Positions 60,849 to 64,000 of a stretch of 64,000 bases of DNA are shown piece after piece (position 1 is the first letter of the stretch; the number at the start of each line of letters is the position of its first letter). The notes beneath the pieces are model-generated. The model was given only the letters and a program-made list of their open reading frames with translations, made no database searches and was not told the DNA's origin. Made by a program: the position numbers and the translations under genes. The DNA is taken from assembly GCA_950106755.1 (NCBI GenBank), contig OX467088.1, positions 9,098,001 to 9,162,000 on the forward strand, given 5' to 3'. This DNA is from Climacium dendroides. Lineage: Eukaryota > Streptophyta > Bryopsida > Hypnales > Climaciaceae.

Positions 60849-63104
60849 TTCTACTTGAAATCCATTTTGTATCTAGAGGGGACAACAGGACTTTCGTGGA
60901 TAATTAAGTTTTTTAATTTGAAAAATCCATAACTTTCACATATTAAATTCAAACACCATGAAATTAGCACGAATAGAAAGCTCTATGCACAAAAGAATGC
61001 AAGGGCTTTGTTTTGTGGCATTTGAACCTATGGTGTGAAAGGTATGTTTTTTTCAAAATAAAGGTCTACTTTCACAATATAGGTCCAAACACCACAAAAG
61101 AGGCCAAAGGCTTTGTTTTGTGGCGTTTGGACATGCAACGTGAAAGTTATGATTTTTTCAAAATAAAAAATAATTTATTTCAATCTTTGAATTCATAAAT
61201 AAATTGAAATTCCATATTTTTCACACCTTAGGTCCAAATGCCATGAATCAAAGTCCATGCATCCCTCCTTACCAAGCTTTTAAGCAATACCAAGAATGCC
61301 ACCAAACTCACAATTTATTAGATCTCACAAAAAATAAAAATAAAAATAAACATAAAAACTAAAAGTATAGACTAGTGTGCCTAGTGCCAATTCCACAACC
61401 AAAATTAATGTAAAAATAATTTTTTAATTTATAATAACTTTGAAACTCAATATATTTTATGCTCAAAAAAGTGCAAGGGCTTTGCTATCACAACCAAAAC
61501 TATTTAATCCATTAAAACTTTGAAATTCAATACCTTTAACATCATAATGTGAGAGGTTGCATTCTTGGTATGAATAGAAAGCTCAATGTACAAAGGAGTG
61601 CCAAGAATGCCACCAAGGGCTTTATTTTTAATTGTTTGGACATGCTATGTGAAAATTATTATTTTTATAAAATAAAAAATAATTCAATTCAATTATCATT
61701 ATTTATCATACTACTAAAATCATAAGTCCTTCTATAATATCACAAATGCTACCATTAATATTAGAGGCTCGTACTTGCTATGCTACACATTCATTGTATC
61801 ACATAGTAGTAAAAATTTGATGTATTTGAATAGAATGCATGATAATGATTTGGAAAAGTCTTTAAAATAATTATTTTAATTATTTTACAAAAATATTTCT
61901 AATCATGCATACATAGAAATCATATTTTAACACAATGTGATATTACTGAAATAGAGTAGTAGTTCACAATGACCTCTATAATATCAATTTTTACAAAGGA
62001 TGATATTATAGAAATAATATAGTCGTTGCAATTGAGGTGATATTAAAGAGGATCAATATGGTGATATTATAAAGGTAGCAATTCCACTGCTTTTCTTGGC
62101 TTTATACTTCTTTTGCATTTCTATGATTTTGTGCTTTTGTAAGCTTTGAGCTTCTGATTTCAATTTTCTATTGCTACTACCAAATTATATGAAGATTTTA
62201 GTAATTTTTATATGAAGATTTATTGAAATTCTTGCTATGCATTCTATCTAATACATAAAAGTTCTTATGAAATTCTAATGGTGAATGCGTAGTATAGCAA
62301 GCGCCAACCGCTAATTTAATTAAAAATAATAATAATTCCACCAATGGTAGCTCTATGCACAAAGTGCAAGGGCTTTGTTTGGTGATGTTTGGACATGTGA
62401 CATAAAGGTTATGATTTTTTCAAAATAAAAGGTAATTTATATCAATTTTTGAATTCTTGAAAAATTTGAAATTCTATAACTTTCACACTATAGGTCCAAA
62501 CACCATGAAACAAAGTTTGTGTACCCTTCCTTACAAAGGGCTTTTGAGCAGTACCAAGAATGCCACCAATGCCTTACAGTTTGTTGAATCTCAATGTATC
62601 AAAACAACAAATAAAACATTCAAGAAACATTTTTAAATTTTAGAAAAAAAACCTATTTCAATGTATAAAATAGTGTGTCTTGTGCCATTGCCACAATATA
62701 ATTAAAAAATAATTTAATTTAATTTAATTTTTAATTATAAAAGCACATAAATACCGCAACAAAAATAAAATAAAAAATAATTTTCTAATTTTTTAATTCA
62801 TTAAATCTTTGAAATTCAATAACTTTTATACCATAATGTGAGGTTACATTTTTGGTACGAATAGAAAGCTTTATGCACAAAAGAGTGCAAGGGCTTTGTT
62901 TTGTAGCTTTTGGATGTCATGTGACAATTATGTTTTTTCCAAAATAAAAAATAATTTAATTCAATTTTTTAATTAAAAATTCTATAACTTTCACACAATA
63001 GATCTAAATGCGACGAACAAAGTTTGTACACCCTTTCTTGCAAAGAGCTTTTAAGTGGTATTACGAATGTCGTTTGACACCTTACATTTTGTTTATATCT
63101 CAAT

Positions 63105-63152
63105 GTATCAAACAAAACAAACAAAATAAAACAAAACAAAACAAAACAAACA
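63105..63152. repeat. (AAAAC)n microsatellite
   Basis: Runs of AAAAC and AAAC units, from about CAAACAAAACAAACAAAATA onward. Confidence 0.8.
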
Positions 63153-63399
63153 ACCTAATTTAAGGTATAGATATTAAGGTAGTTAGTACCAACTAGGGTA
63201 AGATTATAGGAAAAAAATATAAATGCAAGCTCTTTGGACATTTTGAAAGTCTAAATTTGAGTTTTTCATATAGTTTTTTTTTTAATATTTTAAATCTTAA
63301 ATTTAAAATGTAGCTTCCATTATCTATTTTTTATTCTATTTGAAAATTTTCAAAATTGTTAAAATTGTAATTTTGTGACACTTTCAAGATAGCTTCTTA

Positions 63400-64000
63400 A
63401 AAGCTTAGCGTACACCACTTTTGAACTTTTTTCTATCAAATTTCTCTAGGTGTAATTTCAAGGAGTAAACCAATTACACCATGATGTTTGTCACTATTAT
63501 TTCCATTTTTCTTTTAAAATTCATACTATTTTAAGCAAAAAAACATTTTTTTGTACCTTGCATGATTAGATTATAAGACTTTGATTCTTCTTAACTTTAA
63601 ATTCTTGTGTTGTGGAGTTTGAATTTAAATTCTTTTATCATGAAGACTTAACTTGAGAATCTATGAAAAAACTTCAAAAAAAGAAGGTTATTTTTATTCT
63701 TTAAAAAATTGATAAGTAGAAGTTAGTACAAGATAGAGGTAAAAACTAACATGGAATTGAAACACACTAATACCAATGACAGTATTGTTCTAACAATCAA
63801 ATTTAATCCTATGGAATTAATTTTTGAAAAATGTCAAAATTGAGAGTTAAAAATATGAATCCTATGATTTATTTTTTCAAAAAGTTATGTGTTGATTGTC
63901 CAAAAAACAAGATGCTCAGTAACTTTTTCATCACTTATCTAAATGAAACAAAACAAACTTTTTCACATAGATAAAAATATCATCTATTAAGTAAAAATTA
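63400..64000 (+). mobile_element. Family B fragment, running off the window end
   Basis: GATTAGATTATAAGACTTTGA, TAGAAGTTAGTACAAGATAG and ATGGAATTGAAACACACTA match the family B body at 53.6-53.85 kb in the same order. No ends visible. Confidence 0.45.

Larger units (their letters stand above)
59640..63060. repeat. Cluster of GGGCTTTGTTTTGTGGC-type repeat modules in both orientations
   Basis: Forward modules start near 59655, 60985, 61100, 61460, 61595, 62350 and 62870. Each has GTGCAAGGGCTTTG, TTTTGTGGC.TTTGGACAT and TGTGAAAGTTATG.TTTTTTC, then CAAAATAAAA. Inverted modules (TAGGTCCAAA..CCATGAA.CAAAGT) lie near 61229, 62491 and 62998. Forward and inverted modules often sit 100-200 bp apart, so the transcript could fold back. 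Two more copies are at about 3.0-3.3 kb. Nothing coding was recognised. Confidence 0.65.

Overview
This window is nuclear DNA from a land plant. The evidence is intron-rich genes with plant-type protein families: a CK2 beta subunit, VPS8 with a C-terminal RING, a plant RPRD/CID protein, a plant PLAC8 protein, PUR-alpha, a five-KH protein of the RCF3/HEN4 kind, and RPS25. Seven genes in 64 kb, AT-rich spacers full of short DNA-transposon relics, apparent 5'-leader introns and no recognisable retrotransposon coding sequence suggest a compact non-seed plant genome. A moss or other bryophyte is my best guess. It is an inference from gene style only, with no database comparison.

Layout. (1) 1-1378, plus: 3' part of a casein kinase 2 beta subunit gene. 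(2) 1.8-7.5 kb: AT-rich spacer made largely of repeat copies, several bounded by TTAA and a CCCCTAAATG-type terminal repeat. (3) 7.5-18.8 kb, plus: VPS8, the CORVET tethering subunit, with 18 coding exons reconstructed here, one probable GC-AG intron, and a long leader region carrying a Stowaway-like MITE. (4) 22.1-26.6 kb, minus: an RPRD1/Rtt103-like RNA polymerase II CTD-interacting protein. Its second intron holds a foldback of about 290 bp with a perfect 36-bp stem block. (5) 29.6-32.3 kb, minus: a PLAC8/cell-number-regulator-type membrane protein. (6) 34.4-38.3 kb, plus: PUR-alpha, with a tandem duplication of about 345 bp in its leader region. (7) 42.7-48.6 kb, plus: an AT-rich gene for a protein with five KH domains. 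(8) 54.7-55.8 kb, plus: RPS25, whose first coding exon is only the ATG. (9) 55.8-64 kb: repeat-dominated AT-rich DNA.

The genes are ordinary housekeeping or regulatory genes (signalling, vesicle tethering, transcription and RNA metabolism, translation). They do not form a functional cluster. VPS8 and the RPRD gene converge; the PLAC8 and PUR-alpha genes diverge from a shared region of about 3.7 kb. No operon, phage, CRISPR array or biosynthetic cluster is present.

The less ordinary content is non-coding. It includes (a) a family of 0.2-1.1 kb elements flanked by TTAA with ends reading CCCCTAAATG, which looks like a piggyBac-type MITE family; (b) the long intronic foldback in the RPRD gene, a candidate MIRNA or hairpin-siRNA locus; (c) several other MITE-like inverted-repeat elements; and (d) local tandem duplications inside introns and spacers. 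Exon borders were read by eye from splice motifs, frame continuity and remembered family consensus. All 3' ends and exon phases are consistent, but the 5' ends of VPS8 and one RPRD exon are uncertain.
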